Source: Corticium candelabrum (Eukaryota > Porifera > Homoscleromorpha > Homosclerophorida > Plakinidae). Taken from it: a DNA stretch of 64,000 nucleotides. The notes under the pieces were generated by a model. It saw nothing but the letters and a program-made list of their open reading frames with translations. It did no database searches and had not been told where the DNA came from. Each line of letters starts with the position of its first letter. Position 1 is the first letter of the stretch. The stretch is from assembly GCF_963422355.1 (NCBI RefSeq), contig NC_085101.1, positions 2,461,701 through 2,525,700 of the forward strand, read 5' to 3'. The position numbers and the translations under genes were made by a program. Below, one piece after another: positions 1 through 15,122 of the stretch.

Positions 1-125
1 GTAAACAACAACTAGTATAGACGATTTTCAGCAGCAAGTCTAATATATTGATAATAGATCAGTATTGCAATTGGGACTTTGTCGTGACGTTATTGGATGG
101 GCGTGGTCTTAGGGAGGGGCTAGCG

Positions 126-873
126 CTACACTTTCCTGAAATCCTGGGGAGAACCCTGGTTGAAGGTAAAGTTTGAGTTTTGCTTTGTCACATAGAAGGA
201 CAGCTGTGGTGAACAGATGTGTGCCCACAGATTCTCTGGAGAAAATGCTGCAACTGCCACAAAAACAAAGGCAATAACCCCACAAAGAGAAGAACATGTT
301 TGTATTGGGAAATTTTTGCAATGCCTTGATCATGCGTGTTTTCCATCTTTTCAAATGTCGGCCTATGCATAGGAATCAAATCGTGAATATCCACTCTTTC
401 ACCTAAGGCAGTGCGTACATAGTCCAGTGTTTGTATTAGTTCTACCAACAAGTTGGTAGGAACTGGGTATCCCAATGGGTCACCATAGAAGGAAGCTTTT
501 GAATTCGAATCTAAAGCAACCACTGTCCAGTGATTCCCACTCATCAATGTATTTGATGCAACAGAAGATCCAGTTAAGGCATCAATTTGTACGTTGACAA
601 TCAGGAATATAAGTCTAATCTTCTTTCTGTTGTTCAGAGCTAATGCTATGGATGTGTTCAACGTGAATTAGCAAACTTTGGATAGCACAAGGCAAAGACA
701 ATCTTGTGATGAGCAATTGAGAAGCGATGCCATACCTTCAAGCAGTGTATCAGGTAACCATCTGTCACATGCCAGTCTAGGCATTTGGTAGCTACTGTAG
801 TCACGTCACCAAATGCCACAGCAGAGGCTGGCTTGTCTGACAGAATATGTTGAAATTGCTGTATCTTGCTCAA
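126..873 (-). pseudogene. Ulp1/C48-like cysteine protease, broken 3' part
   Basis: Minus-strand coding pieces that together resemble the catalytic domain of Ulp1/SENP (peptidase C48) proteases, which cleave SUMO-type conjugates and are also often carried by transposons. The upstream piece (about 740-873) ends in a region like CLDWHVTDGYLIHCLK and is followed by a possible intron of about 110 bp (GTATGG...AACAG). The next piece carries the candidate catalytic His in SGNHW (about 530-532) and Asp in GDPLGY (about 479-481), with a Gln in the motif LIQTLDY. The catalytic Cys in SSLCGVIA (about 282-284) lies in another frame, so a frameshift is needed near 300-345. The reading frame ends at 126-128. 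The 5' end is not identifiable. Family identification rests on motif order and is fairly good; function is unlikely unless the frameshift is a sequencing error. A transposon-borne protease is an alternative origin. Confidence 0.55.
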
Positions 874-2852
874 GTCAAGAGTTCAAGATTCAAAGTGTCA
901 GGAATGTGACAGACTTTGTTGAACCACTTGTCTTCTTGAATAACCTGTGGAAGGACACCACTTAGACAGGAGTATGGACATTAAATTAAGGAACAAACTT
1001 GTTCAACTCAAAGTATTTTTATTACTTTACTGCAGTTAGGTGGCAGAGTATTACTAATCGACATTTGTAGTTGTGAATTCAGTTAACATGAGTAGTGGTG
1101 AGCTACTATAATTTGTGGTATTCTGAACAGGAACAAATTCTCATGCATATTGGTTAATATCTACACTGTCTAAACAAGATAGTGTAGGCACACTTTAAAA
1201 GAAGCATGCTTTAGCTATAGGTACTTAGCAAGGATGTGTGGTACATGTGATTACAAGTAACTAGTTCATGTAATGTACAATCTCATAATTAAATGGGACA
1301 TGAAATGCTAACTAAAATCATCTAGTCACTTAGACAGAACACTACAATGCGTAGAAAGAGATTCAAAAATTTACCTGAAGAATGAGATGCTTAATATTTT
1401 GCATTGTGTGTATAGGATGTGTGAAGAATATTGGAAGGTGGATCGGGGAATGACATGTCAAAGTACTCTCTAGCAAGATCTAGCGACTGCTGTGACATTT
1501 CTTACCAGATTTATGACGTTTGTTTACCAGTTTACAATGCTGTATACGCATAACTCAATCTTAACCAGTTATAGTCATTACCAGTTGGATATAACAGTGT
1601 ACGCTCTAGATGTTGAAGAAAGACTCAAAGTAACATGATAATGTTTTGTGCTTGTATATACGTAGTTCTATTTGTGGTCAATTTGAGCATGGTATAAGAT
1701 ACTGTGAATACGCATCATCAACTGCTCCATCTCATCATAGTAAAGAAACACCGCCCTTTGGTATTTATCAAGTTTTGAAACCAGAATTACTGTAACAGCT
1801 AGCCCTCATATATGGAGCCCTATCTGAGAGCAACTCCCAATCTAACAGCCAGGGACACAATGAATGGCAGATCGTTCAAGTGAGCATTATAGATATAAAT
1901 AGATACACCATCATGTTGCAAATTTATTCAGAAATCTCTTTCAGCATGGCTGGTCTCCCAAAAGATCCTGCAAATAATCTATCAAATGTACAAAGTACAA
2001 TAGCTAAAAGCACTACGAGTCAAAATGCAATGCAGCTATACAAACTTAGTTGCACTCATTTCTTCAGAAAACTGGTCACGGCAGCTCCCTGAAGAAAAGG
2101 CACTTTCTGTGTAACTCTGTGGAGAATCTCGAAAGATGAACTAAAAATTCAAACCTTCTTTGACTTACAAGTGCAGTACATACAACTGAGACATTGCATG
2201 CAAGTACCTTATCGAGATCCAGAAAATGTTAATTAATCGAAACATAGGTGAATTATGCCTAAACCACAAATGTAATTCGTCTTCTGGCAGGTGCAACAAT
2301 GGAAGTTATCCAGGTTACTCATCTAGAATCTGCAACAACCGGAATAAAGAAGTTACGTTGACTCTATTTACAATATTGACTGTGTTAATTAATCAAAGAA
2401 ATATGAAATGTATTAAATCAATAAATATTAACTGCAATAATCAATCGACATTTACTATATAAATTTAATTAATAACATTGACTGTAGACATCAATCAAAA
2501 CTTCCACCACTAAATATTAGCTCACCACTACATATTAACTGAATTCACAACAACAAATGTCCTGGATTGTTCATATTCCTTGATCTATAGAGAGGAACAG
2601 ATTGTAGTTAGAGTTTTCAGAATGAGTGTTCAGAACAAGTTATTCCTGTTTTATGTTAAAATGGATCATGGATTGCTTCTATTTTAGGCTAATGAATAGC
2701 TGTGTTCTGTGGCAACAGACTGTCCATGGCGCAGATCAACAGCTTCCTGTGATCCTACCTGTTTGCCATACATTTCTTATGCAAACAAATTAATTGCAGT
2801 AACAGCAGAGTACATGATTAATTAAAAACGGGTTCTTCTGCAATAGTTACTA
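874..2852. other. non-coding stretch, no feature recognised
   Basis: AT-rich sequence with only short chance ORFs on both strands. I see no recognisable protein motif, RNA gene or terminal repeat here. Confidence 0.4.

Positions 2853-2901
<49 letters not shown>
2853..2901. repeat. (AT)n microsatellite
   Basis: About 24 uninterrupted AT dinucleotides. A shorter (TA)n tract lies near 3,117-3,136. Confidence 0.95.
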
Positions 2902-2905
<4 letters not shown>

Positions 2906-4171
2906 CATATATTTATATAAACCCAGCTACGTGGGTATCTAACACACATTATCCATATATATAATGTAATGCAACAACTGTCTGTTAATTTGTGAAAATT
3001 TAATGCTCGCATGATACAAAGTAGATTAATGTTAGATGCTGATGTAATTCCTTGGGATTTGCCGGTTTTGTCTGTTAGTAGTTTGTTATAAAATATAATA
3101 TTATTTCTCTCTCTAAAATATATATATATATATATACTTATAAATTATAAATTACTATTTATTAAATCACATTTAAGGTTCAAAAATACTACCTTAAATA
3201 CATAAATTGTGCTTTAATGTTACTAAATACTGTATTCTAATAAATTAATAATTAGTTAATTAACTAATATCAATTAACTAGCAAAATGTACAAACCTCTG
3301 CCGTCTTGTATGATAGTTACATCACGAAAAGCTTTTTATGGAGTCAATTGTTTCTCGAGAAAGTCGATTTCTGCAAAAAAACGGTTTGTAGCAACCAACA
3401 TTCCCATATTGGGGCTCTCCTTTCACTAGCCACTGTTGCTTACTCAGTGTGGTAACTGATCGCAGAGAAAGCGCAATTCCCACGATCTGGCAGCATAACA
3501 TCTCACATTTCGAACTACTAGCCATTTGTGCACGTGAGAATGGTCTACTGTGCACGTGCAAGTTAAACTTATCCGGGCTATATATCCGGGATGTGTGTGT
3601 GAAGTGGACCCAAAAAATTTGCCCGCTGGAGCGAAGGTGCTTTGGTGTACGAGGCTAGCAGCGCGACCTTTGATTTTCGATAGTTAGTTGACATGTTACA
3701 ACCGCGATTTTGAAATAAACGAAGTGCTGTCTTACTGCGCACCTTTCCAGCAGTAACGTGCGCCGTTTATTCAAAGGGGCCTCAGTTTTGAAAGTTGTCT
3801 GCTGAACGTTGTTTTCTCGACACAAATTGACTTCAAATAAATTAGACCGCATGTAAAGTGAGTTATAATTGCGTTTCTTTGCGGTTAAACAAATTTCTAA
3901 TTTTTTTGAAATCTTTTTTGAGTGCACACTAGTAACTGGATTGTAACTAGGCGCGTCAATATTTGCAGCTGTTGCAGCCACTGTATACATCAAATTGTGT
4001 ACTATGTATTGCAATTTTTTCCGGTGTGCAATTGAATAATATGGAATTAGTAATACGGTACATGAATGCAATTAGAAAAGTGCAAAGTACTTAGGCAATT
4101 TAATTCTATTTCAAAACTACTACAAAATATTTATTAACAGATAAACACTATACAATTTAAATCAGCATAGG
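2902..4171. other. non-coding stretch, no feature recognised
   Basis: A 138-codon minus-strand open frame (3,655-4,071) exists, but its composition is unlike a conserved protein and it has no recognisable domain, so I do not call it a gene. Confidence 0.35.
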
Positions 4172-5891
<1,720 letters not shown>

Positions 5892-6003
5892 GAGTTTCAA
5901 ATTTAGCTTAGTTTAGTTGATGAACACTACTAGTATTTGGACAGTACATATACCCTGCATTGCAAAATGTATTATAAATAAAAGTTCAGAATTTATGTGT
6001 TTG

Positions 6004-6143
6004 ACAGACAGACAGACAGACACACAGACAGACAGACACACAGGCAGACAGACACACAGACAGACAGACACACAGACAGACAGACACACAGACAGACAGA
6101 CACACAGACAGACAGACACACAGACAGACACAGACAGACACTT
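6004..6143. repeat. compound GACAGACAGACACACA satellite
   Basis: Alternating GACA and CACA blocks give a higher-order unit of 14-16 bp repeated about eight times. It is preceded by AT-rich sequence with an AATAAA at about 5,976 and the junction TGTGTTTGACAGACAG. Confidence 0.9.
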
Positions 6144-6203
6144 GTGTAGTTAGTGCTGCTGTTTTCGTCTTAGCTATGATATATCAGATATATGTATTTT
6201 GAA

Positions 6204-6240
<37 letters not shown>

Positions 6241-6241
6241 G
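6204..6241. repeat. (GACA)n microsatellite
   Basis: About nine GACA units directly after GTATTTTGAAA. Confidence 0.95.
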
Positions 6242-6423
6242 TGGGTGTCAGATTCCCGAGTCACTCAGCACTCAATTCTTTTATCATTAGTGTACTTTTA
6301 GTTGTCTCTTTTGCCTCAGAAAATATGTATACACTTACCTATGAACACTATAAAGCATTTAGCTTTAGTCGAGTAGTTTCTGCTGTGATGTATGATAGTG
6401 TGATTGTAAGAAATAAATGATTC

Positions 6424-6454
<31 letters not shown>
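6424..6454. repeat. (GACA)n microsatellite
   Basis: About eight GACA units placed just after AATAAATGATTC. The 180 bp between this tract and the previous one looks like a 3' UTR with a polyadenylation signal. Confidence 0.9.
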
Positions 6455-7456
<1,002 letters not shown>

Positions 7457-7486
7457 CACACCACACCACACCACACCACACACATA

Positions 7487-7651
7487 CACAGCGACACGCC
7501 CAAAGTGTTTGTAGGGGCTACATCCTTTTCCAATCTCCATAACGCCACCCCGGTGCCCCACTGCTATGGTCTTGTCTACACGACAGATCTCAATTAAGTC
7601 CTCTCTCGAGAAGACAATCCCAATGAGATTTGTCACGTTCAATGCAAGCCA
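7487..7651 (-). CDS. possible isolated exon, unknown product
   Basis: A minus-strand open stretch of about 55 codons is bounded by a good acceptor (TTTCAG at 7,652-7,657) and a possible donor (GTATGT near 7,482-7,487). The peptide contains IGIVFSREDLIEICRVDKTI and then a GHRGG motif, and has protein-like composition unlike the repeat next to it. I do not recognise the family, and no neighbouring exon could be linked to it. It may be part of a real multi-exon minus-strand gene or a fossil fragment. Confidence 0.25.
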
Positions 7652-9397
7652 CTGAAAGTAGCATGTAAAAGCTAGTTAGAGAAGAAATGTTCAACATGTC
7701 GATCCATCTATGTTTGCCGTTACGGCGTAATGTATTAATAATTTTTAGTCGTATACCACCGGCGTTAGTTACATTTATCCGAAGGACATCGCTACTGATT
7801 CGGGTGTACTAGTTTATAACACATACTGGGACTAATACTGCTAATTCGAATAAATAACGAGATGATACGCTAGTAAATTGCCAGTTTTTTAGGAAATCCT
7901 GGCTTGCGGCTCCAATAATTACAGTTTAACCGTCACGTGACAAAGTAGACTAGACTAATTTTCATTGTTCTATTCTTTCTACAATTAATGTTACCTTAGA
8001 GTCTATACAAGGGAAGTTGTACTATCCGTTCCATTCAAATCAAAACAATTATTTAATTATATTCTCTTTCTAATATTTGATAAAATACGCCAATTTTTAA
8101 GACGTCACTTTCGAATTCTACTAGCGACCAGAACTGCTGGGTTAGCACTAGATGTTGGAGGAATCGTATATCATACAGATAGCATGAAAACACTGAATTA
8201 TTAATTAATTCATGTAAACTCTTGTCTTTTACTTCCCGATTGCATGTCCATGCACTCGGCTACCTGCCACTACGGTGACTGTGAAATTGTGATTGGTCGC
8301 TCTCTTTTTATCTGTCTGGCTAGAGGATCATAGAAACCTATCTAGTAGTGAGAATCCATACGTAAGTCTAGGCATCTCGTGCATAGCGGAAGCTAGTCGA
8401 TGTGGTACAGCCAGGGGCGTAGCCAGGAATGACCCAAATATAGAAAAGGAGTTCCGAATATGACCACAGTAGTCAAGTCCAAAACTCACGCCTGCAATGA
8501 GAGTGTTCTAGGGGACTACTTAAATAATTAACTTAGTTAATGATTTGACCTGTACTCTTACATATCTAGCAGTCACTTGCCAGTAATTTTAGGGCGTGCA
8601 TGAGTGTGCCTAGGTTTAGACTCCAAGCAACGATATATTTGCACGTCAAATACTATATCAAAGATAATGTATTTTTTAGGAGTGGATACAGGGCACCTTT
8701 GCTGGAGGGTACCCGGATAGTTATTTACCTGTCCCTGATATCTCTTGCAAACCAGACCATGTCGGTGACTGCACTTACCTGGGTAGGTTGGTTCCTCACA
8801 GACCAGAACATGGTATTCAGTACATATACCTAAAGTCCTTCTATAGACCAATTGCGTTGTCAATAAAATATGCTAGCAATTTTATCGTAGTTTAGACCTA
8901 TGCCCTCAATTACTTCCTTGAATACTAATTAAAGCTAGTATGTCATAATAAAAGTCCCTCTATACAACATCTCGCGTTCGCAACTGGTAACTGGCATAAG
9001 ATAGAGATATCATTAAATTTGCAAAAAATAGAAAACAATATTCTCAGTTGGCATGAAAATTAGACTTTGATAGCAACGAAGCTGGGAATTAGGCTTCTCC
9101 CTTGCTCTTCCATAGCTGAATTATGTGTTGAAGGACTGGGTATCCGACTTGACATCGATGTTTAATTATTAAAGTCGGATCCGTCGTGCTTTGCTTATGT
9201 TCTAGACTCGCTATGACAGGATGCAGTAATTACACTCACCTTTCGAGGTTTCCTGGCAACGTCCCTGCACACATGGCTACGCTCCTGCAGCCTGCACTGA
9301 GTTTCCCGACACGCCCCTTTTTCGAGAACTGGAATAGTCTTCCAGGAAAAGGAAAGACGAACTCAAAGTATCTATAAAAATGTCTCTCAAATGGATT
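7652..9397. other. non-coding stretch
   Basis: No gene recognised. At 8,412-8,428 the sequence CAGGGGCGTAGCCAGGA resembles the ends of common DNA-transposon relics, but I found no matching second end. Confidence 0.35.
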
Positions 9398-9690
9398 CTG
9401 CGGCTACGACAGTGACACCGTCCCAAGACCGTTATTACACAGGTTACGTAATTATCTAGCCAAAGAGACGACGAAGTAGTACATGTAGTGCTTGCACGAC
9501 TTCTTAGGGAAACGTTCTTGGTTACCAAACCCAAACAAACGCTTCAACATTTGCTAGCTGGTATATACGTGATAAAACGTTTCTTATTGTCCTTTTTTAG
9601 ATGCAGAGTTGAAAGCACTCGTAAAACGAACTTCCAAAATAGATTAGATTTAATCACTATTTTTGAAAAACAATTTGAAAACATTTACGC
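9398..9690. repeat. upstream duplicated segment, copy near gene A
   Basis: This segment (GACAGTGACACCGTCC ... AATAGATTAGATTTAATCAC) is clearly homologous to 27,072-27,325 upstream of gene C. The duplication that made the gene family therefore reached well upstream of the promoters. I did not find a matching segment upstream of gene B. Confidence 0.7.
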
Positions 9691-10766
9691 GAGCTAAAGC
9701 TCTTGAAATACAAGTTGAAATTACTAAACTTTTTTCTTGTTGTACTTGTACAGATTGTGAGTTAGGGCATTGTCTTTCAGTCACAGTTTAACTTTGTAAA
9801 TATTGTAATTAACTTAGTTAGCTAAGAATATTCAAAGAATCAGGCATGTAAATTTTAATGCATCTTATATTCTAAAGTCCATAATTTCCCGAATAGAAGA
9901 GCATGTGGGAACTGTGGTTAATAGATAAGGAATTGAAGAGCAGAGATGGGCGTAGCTAATTATTGCTAGTGGTTCAAGTATAGAAACGTTTCACTATGAA
10001 CTTACGTTCAAAGGTTCAACCAATGCCTTAACTACATAAGCTTGCTAGCTACAGCTGTTTTACTTATCGATCAATAGTTCAAAGTACGTCCACGTCAGCT
10101 TTCAAGTAGTGGGCGTCATAGCGGTGACTTTGAAGTTATCTGACACCTGGTGTAAATGGCAGAGTAGGGCAGGACCAAGAGCGATCATACAAGAAGTTAG
10201 TAATTGTGTTGTATTAAAGCACCAATCACCGTATTCAGTGGAACCTCCTGCTTGTGAGCTTTCCAATGATGCTAATACAAGTCTCACGTATCTATAATTA
10301 TAACTATAGGCACTTTCTTGGTCACCCACTTTGAAACAACCTGAGATAGTAGGGCTAATTAGTTAAGTACAAGTCATGACGCGAATTGAAAGGGTCTGGC
10401 TACGCGAGACTAGGAAAAAGGGTGGTGCAAAGTATTAAAAATTATGTCTACTAGCACGTTGTAACAACATAGTAGTGTGGTATACCTAACAAATGTGTGT
10501 ATGTCTAGCCACGAGGAACAGGTAACGTAGCTAATTAGACTTTTTCGAATGCAGACTGCTCGCGAAAATGTTACAGTCTCAAAACTCATCCACTAGAGAC
10601 TATCTAGACAATGGGACAAGAATGACTCAATATCTAGAGAACTGGCGTTGATTTATAATGCAACTTTGGATTTGTTTGCTAGAGAACAACGTCGCAGAAT
10701 GTCTTTCTTCAACATACTGGAATGGAATTAATTAATAAATTTCATTCCAAAAGTGGAATGTAAAAT
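9691..10766. other. non-coding stretch with a dispersed 20-mer
   Basis: No gene recognised. It contains GGTCTGGCTACGCGAGACTA at 10,393-10,412, a transposon-end-like motif seen again in the window. Confidence 0.4.
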
Positions 10767-11324
10767 TCTAGGCCACTGAGACTGCCCAAACTGGAACAAT
10801 TGGTTTAGCATTAACAATGTTAGACAAAGAGTCGTGACACATTGTTTGATAGGTTTAAATCAAGGAATGACGGTTATCCCAGTTTGCTTTCCAAAACAAC
10901 AGTTCTTTATAATTATCTATGTTGTTTGTATGGTAATTAAAAAGGTCATCATTCATGTCGATAAATTTGGTCCTTACTCGCGGCCTGAATAAAGGTGTTA
11001 GGTATACCCCAGGCGCATTCCTGGATCCGCTTCTGTTCCTTGTTGTAGCTAGTTAACTTAAATAAACAACTTGAATTGGCAAGTTTACCTCTCTGTGAAC
11101 CACAGTCTGAAGGACGTTTATTATTCACTAAATGCATTACTATTTTCCATCTTTAGCCTAGCAGCCACCTAAATTCAGATCACAGGTCCCTTTAATCTAC
11201 ATTTCAATTAGACGCCACGCCATTGTTTACATAAACCGGAAGACGGAAAAGGTGTGACTGTAGGGAATGGATATAATACCATTGCCCGGTTACTGCAGTC
11301 AGTAGTCCACTGATCCCTATCAAG
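10767..11324 (+). promoter_or_regulatory. duplicated 5' flank and proximal promoter of gene A
   Basis: From about 10,767 the sequence is homologous to the flank of gene B (from about 19,098). The last 110 bp are conserved in A, B and C: CGCCACRCC, then AAACCGGAAGACGGAA with two GGAA cores of ETS type, then a TATA-like GGATATAATA (about 11,268-11,277), then CGGTTACTGCAGTCAGT just before the ATG. Conservation across three paralogues supports a core promoter. The factor assignments are inference. Confidence 0.55.
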
Positions 11325-13825
11325 ATGCAGGCTGTTGTAGTCGTGCTGCTGGGTTTCTTTGCAGTTTTCTCACATGCAGCTCAGACGAAAGACGCTCCTA
11401 ACGTTCTGGTAAGTAGACCTTCTCACTATCCGTTGCCGTACATACAGAGGAGTGATGTCTGTCTGGTCTTTACTTGTAGGACTTTGCCTCGGCGATAACC
11501 GGCGCCACCATTGGTAAGACAAGCGTATACCGATGGCAACCTTCGAGCAGGAAATAATTATCTAAAGAGCAACAGTTTGGCCGTGGCACGTACTGCAAGG
11601 AGTCGGTCGGTTGAACTAGGAATTCACTTGCTCCGCTAGTCCTGACCGACTTGGCCGTGGTAGAGGGCTTTTTCCTAGTATAGGTCATAGGATGTGGTAA
11701 CTTTGTTTTTCACCATCAGCGTAATTTTCCCGGACTGCAAGACTTCAGCACTGCGTAAAGGGAACGTTGTCATATGTAGCAGAGCTTGCAGTGTACAAGT
11801 ACTGTACTCATTTGGTGACCGACCAGGACGAAGAGCTTTGCTTAGTCAAGTGCAGAGGCATAATCAAGTGCAGAAGCCCTAGGGGCGTTTAGTAATTAGA
11901 TTTCATTGTACATGTTAGTGCTTCAGGAGCAGACTTGAGGTTCAATTCTCTTGATCATTTTACCTTAGTGTGAAGACGATCGACGGTTCCTAACAAATTG
12001 ATCTTGTCACAGTTACTGTGCATTTGGAGATTCGTCGCCATTTTAATGAAATGCAAAATGTCAGGGTGTGATTCCCTAGTATGCAGTCGGTGTCGGCGTG
12101 TACATCTGTTGTAAATATTGCCGAGCGTCTATTTGTCCTCTCTCTAGCTCGTACGGAAATGGTATCAGTGATGGTACGTGATTGTATTCCTATAACTTGA
12201 ACACTGATCGCCTTTAATTGGCATCTTGCAGAAGCGAACGTGCCAACGGGTGGTCATTGGATATTAATTAAGTATTTGTATGGCTTACCTTCTCTCTGAC
12301 CCCTGAACTGGGTGTATCATAATTGAATAAAATGATAATATCTAATGCCTGTGTCATTGACTTACACAACAACCAAGAACTGTTTCATTGACTTCTATGT
12401 TGGGCCTGCATGGGTAGAGATTTAGTGGACAACCAATTAAATCTGGACATTTTGAAACCACGTGATATTTTCGTGTGTAGAATATGGTAGTCATTTTATA
12501 CTATAGTGCATTTTGTTCTCAAAAGCAAACATTGCCTTTCTCAATCTAGTAATCAAATCTAAAAGTTAACTATTTGCTTTTCTTTTGTAGGTGGTTATGC
12601 TAATGGCATTGTAAGTACATCATTTTCAAAGGTTTTTGAGATTTGATCTATAGCAAACCGTTTTGCAGGCTTTGCTTGGAACAGAAAAGCTACCTGCTCA
12701 CTCTTGTCGACAAATAGCTGAGCTTCGTCGTGATGTGGACAATGGTGTTTATCATATCAAAAGTGTTGGTAATGAGTAGACTACATATGCTAGGTAAGTT
12801 GATGTGACTGACGATTAACCCAAGTTTGTTTTAGTTACTGGTGATTCCTTTCCTGTTTTCTGTGATATGGCAAATGGAGGTGAGCATTTTTGTTTGCACA
12901 GACAGCAGCGAGCATCTCTGTAACTCTGGCAATTCTGACTGCATGAATTAATGTCTACATTAATTCCAATATTGTCTGGGAGCTTTTCACAATATAATTA
13001 TATAATTTCTCTCGCACCCAAATAGAGTACTGTACGATATGTACACAGTCAATTAAACATGCATGTTATGTGTTTATGATTCCTTTTATAGTACAGTATT
13101 TGTGTGACAAATTTTTTCAGTACACGTGTACCTGTTGGGTGTTTTCAGGCTACACAATGGTCTACAAAGCGGTTAGTGGAGTATCAGGAAATGTTGCAGA
13201 TGTGTGGACTAAAACAGGAGTCTCCAATGAGGAACAAGTGAATGCACTCAACACAAATAACTTCTTCAAGGGTCACTACAAAAACAGAATTGTTGACGAA
13301 TGGAGATCATATAGACCCAAAGAGGTGAAATCAGTATTTATTATACTATTACCCTATTTTGATACTAGTGTCTCTAGCTCATCTCTGATTGCACAGGTTG
13401 TTGTTGTATTGTACAAAGGAGGAGCTGAGGTGGTTAGGATGGTTTTCGATGGTCATCTGTCCAGAAAAAATTCTTGGTTTACCAAACAACGTCTTGCCTT
13501 CTCTCCGTACACTGATCTGAAAACAAGTTCCACTAACTATTTTGGAATCCAAGGACACAAAACTCGTGAATGGTTTATTAACAAAAACTATGGTGGTTGT
13601 GGAAAAGATGCAGGATGGCTTGTCTTTTACTCTCCTGGTCTTGGTTGCTCTTGGGAACCAAAGACCAAAATTCAAATCAAATACAGTCGTACCAATAAAG
13701 CTCAGAACTGGTCAAATGGTATGGATGCTTCACAACATTGCATATGTACGTTTTATGCTATGTGTCATTCTTCTTTTACAGGTAATGTGGGAGAAGCAGA
13801 TGCCATGGCTGTCTTTGTTGACTGA
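11325..13825 (+). CDS. secreted fibrinogen-like domain protein, paralogue A
   Basis: An eight-exon gene. My exon model is 11,325-11,408; 11,480-11,513; 12,591-12,610; 12,669-12,768; 12,835-12,879; 13,149-13,324; 13,397-13,718; 13,782-13,825. All introns are GT...AG with consistent phases, giving 274 aa. Exon 1 encodes a signal peptide (MQAVVVVLLGFFAVFSHA). A short linker follows, then a domain opening with SCRQIAELRRDVDNGVYHIK and PVFCDMANGGYTMVYK, the usual start of fibrinogen-related and intelectin-like domains. The C-terminal part (GHYKNRIVDEW, FINKNYGGCGKDAGWLVF, GEADAMAVFVD) matches a secreted family that I recall from cnidarians and lancelets. A lectin-like extracellular or innate-immune role is inferred, not shown. 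The start is chosen for the signal peptide and for conservation in B and C. A 26-bp possible cassette exon (12,149-12,174) is conserved in B but breaks the phase. Confidence 0.85.
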
Positions 13826-15122
13826 TTAAGTGCTAGCTCTGGGCATGCATGCTGGTTGGATTTTGTGTTTGTCTTGACTGTTGTTGTTGTGTCTGTAGTT
13901 AGACTTTACAGAAGCTCAGCTGCTTATCATGGATATCTAATAGACAGTAGACCTATTGATTTTACGGTTATTGCTGGAAGCTGCCCCATGCAGTACGGCT
14001 GGCTTGTCTGATTGTGCAATAATTGTCATTGCAAACGTCATTGTTCACAATTGTGTGTGTATTTCTTTTCTTTGTAGACCAGGTTTACCTTTTTAACTTA
14101 ACTAGAGTCCTCTCAGTGCATGTAGCATTATATATCTATGAACGGTACCACATTAGGAAGCATGGAGTCGATTGAGGCGTAGGCAGTGACATGGTGTTTT
14201 AGCACAATTTATTGCTATTTAATGAAATATATATGTAGGTGAAATTGTTGCTGCCATTTGACAAAGGCATATCTTGGGTATATATAAGAAAACAGTACCA
14301 TCAAATCAATGCTATCCCTTCTATGGATTGCCTCAGTAGTAGCTGTGTGACAACCACTGGAACCAAACTCAGGCTTATGATGTTTTTTCTAGCAATTTAC
14401 ATGACTGACTGTAGGGCATGTGCTTCTTTTTTCTGGTAATTGCTGCAAAACAGGAATCTTTCTGGTAACAAGGAATACTTGCTAATCCGGTCAGTCTGTG
14501 TTAAAAGCAGCTCTATTCTACCTATAAATGAACACGAAGTTGCTTCCACGAGTCCAACAATCGAGCTTGTGGACAACACAGTTAGTGCACGTGACCACGT
14601 GACACTAGCTTCCTGCTTAGATATTGCTAACTTTTCTTCCACCTGACTAATACAGACCGTTCCCATTCGTTGCTTTGCACTTTTCCACAGTAATTTAAAC
14701 GTTTCTAAACTTGTTCAATGTTTGTCCCGGCTCCCGTTGACAGGAATCAACAACGTAAAGTACACGTGGTCAAGCAAGACAGACGCCATTTTCTGCATAC
14801 TAGTAATGTCTCCCCGCTATAATTCAATTTGACAAATCAAAATGTACATTGATTGCTTTTTACAATGCATAGAATCATATCACAACGATTATGATTATTT
14901 TGACGTCATCTCAGGTTTAGAGAGAGAAAAAATTTGACCAAAAACGATTGGTTTCTGACGTTTCGATTATATGCAGTCACTTCTGCTGGTAGAGTTTATA
15001 TATAACGTTTAGACATTACCTTCTCGTGCAAAGTTCCTATTTCTCATATTTGCGAACGACTGTCATCTTGCCCAAGCCGCGCAAAACTGTTGGTGCGTGT
15101 GACCACGTGACACTAGCTTGTA
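13826..15122. repeat. duplicated 3' flank of gene A
   Basis: This flank is homologous to 23,292-24,620 downstream of gene B, with clearly more differences than the coding tract. It holds no recognisable gene. The homology is cut at 15,122 by the Tc1 insertion. Confidence 0.7.

Noticed and set aside
3655..4071. 138-codon minus-strand ORF
   Set aside because: No recognisable domain, no splice context and no paralogue in the window; it could be chance in AT-rich DNA.
6004..6143. CRISPR-like regular spacing in the GACA/CACA satellite
   Set aside because: The spacers are not unique; the tract is a simple compound microsatellite in animal DNA.
13070..13825. Single 251-codon ORF over the end of gene A (and 22,536-23,291 in B)
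   Set aside because: It reads through introns 5, 6 and 7. The spliced model gives the conserved domain and matches gene C, where the introns contain stops or differ in length.
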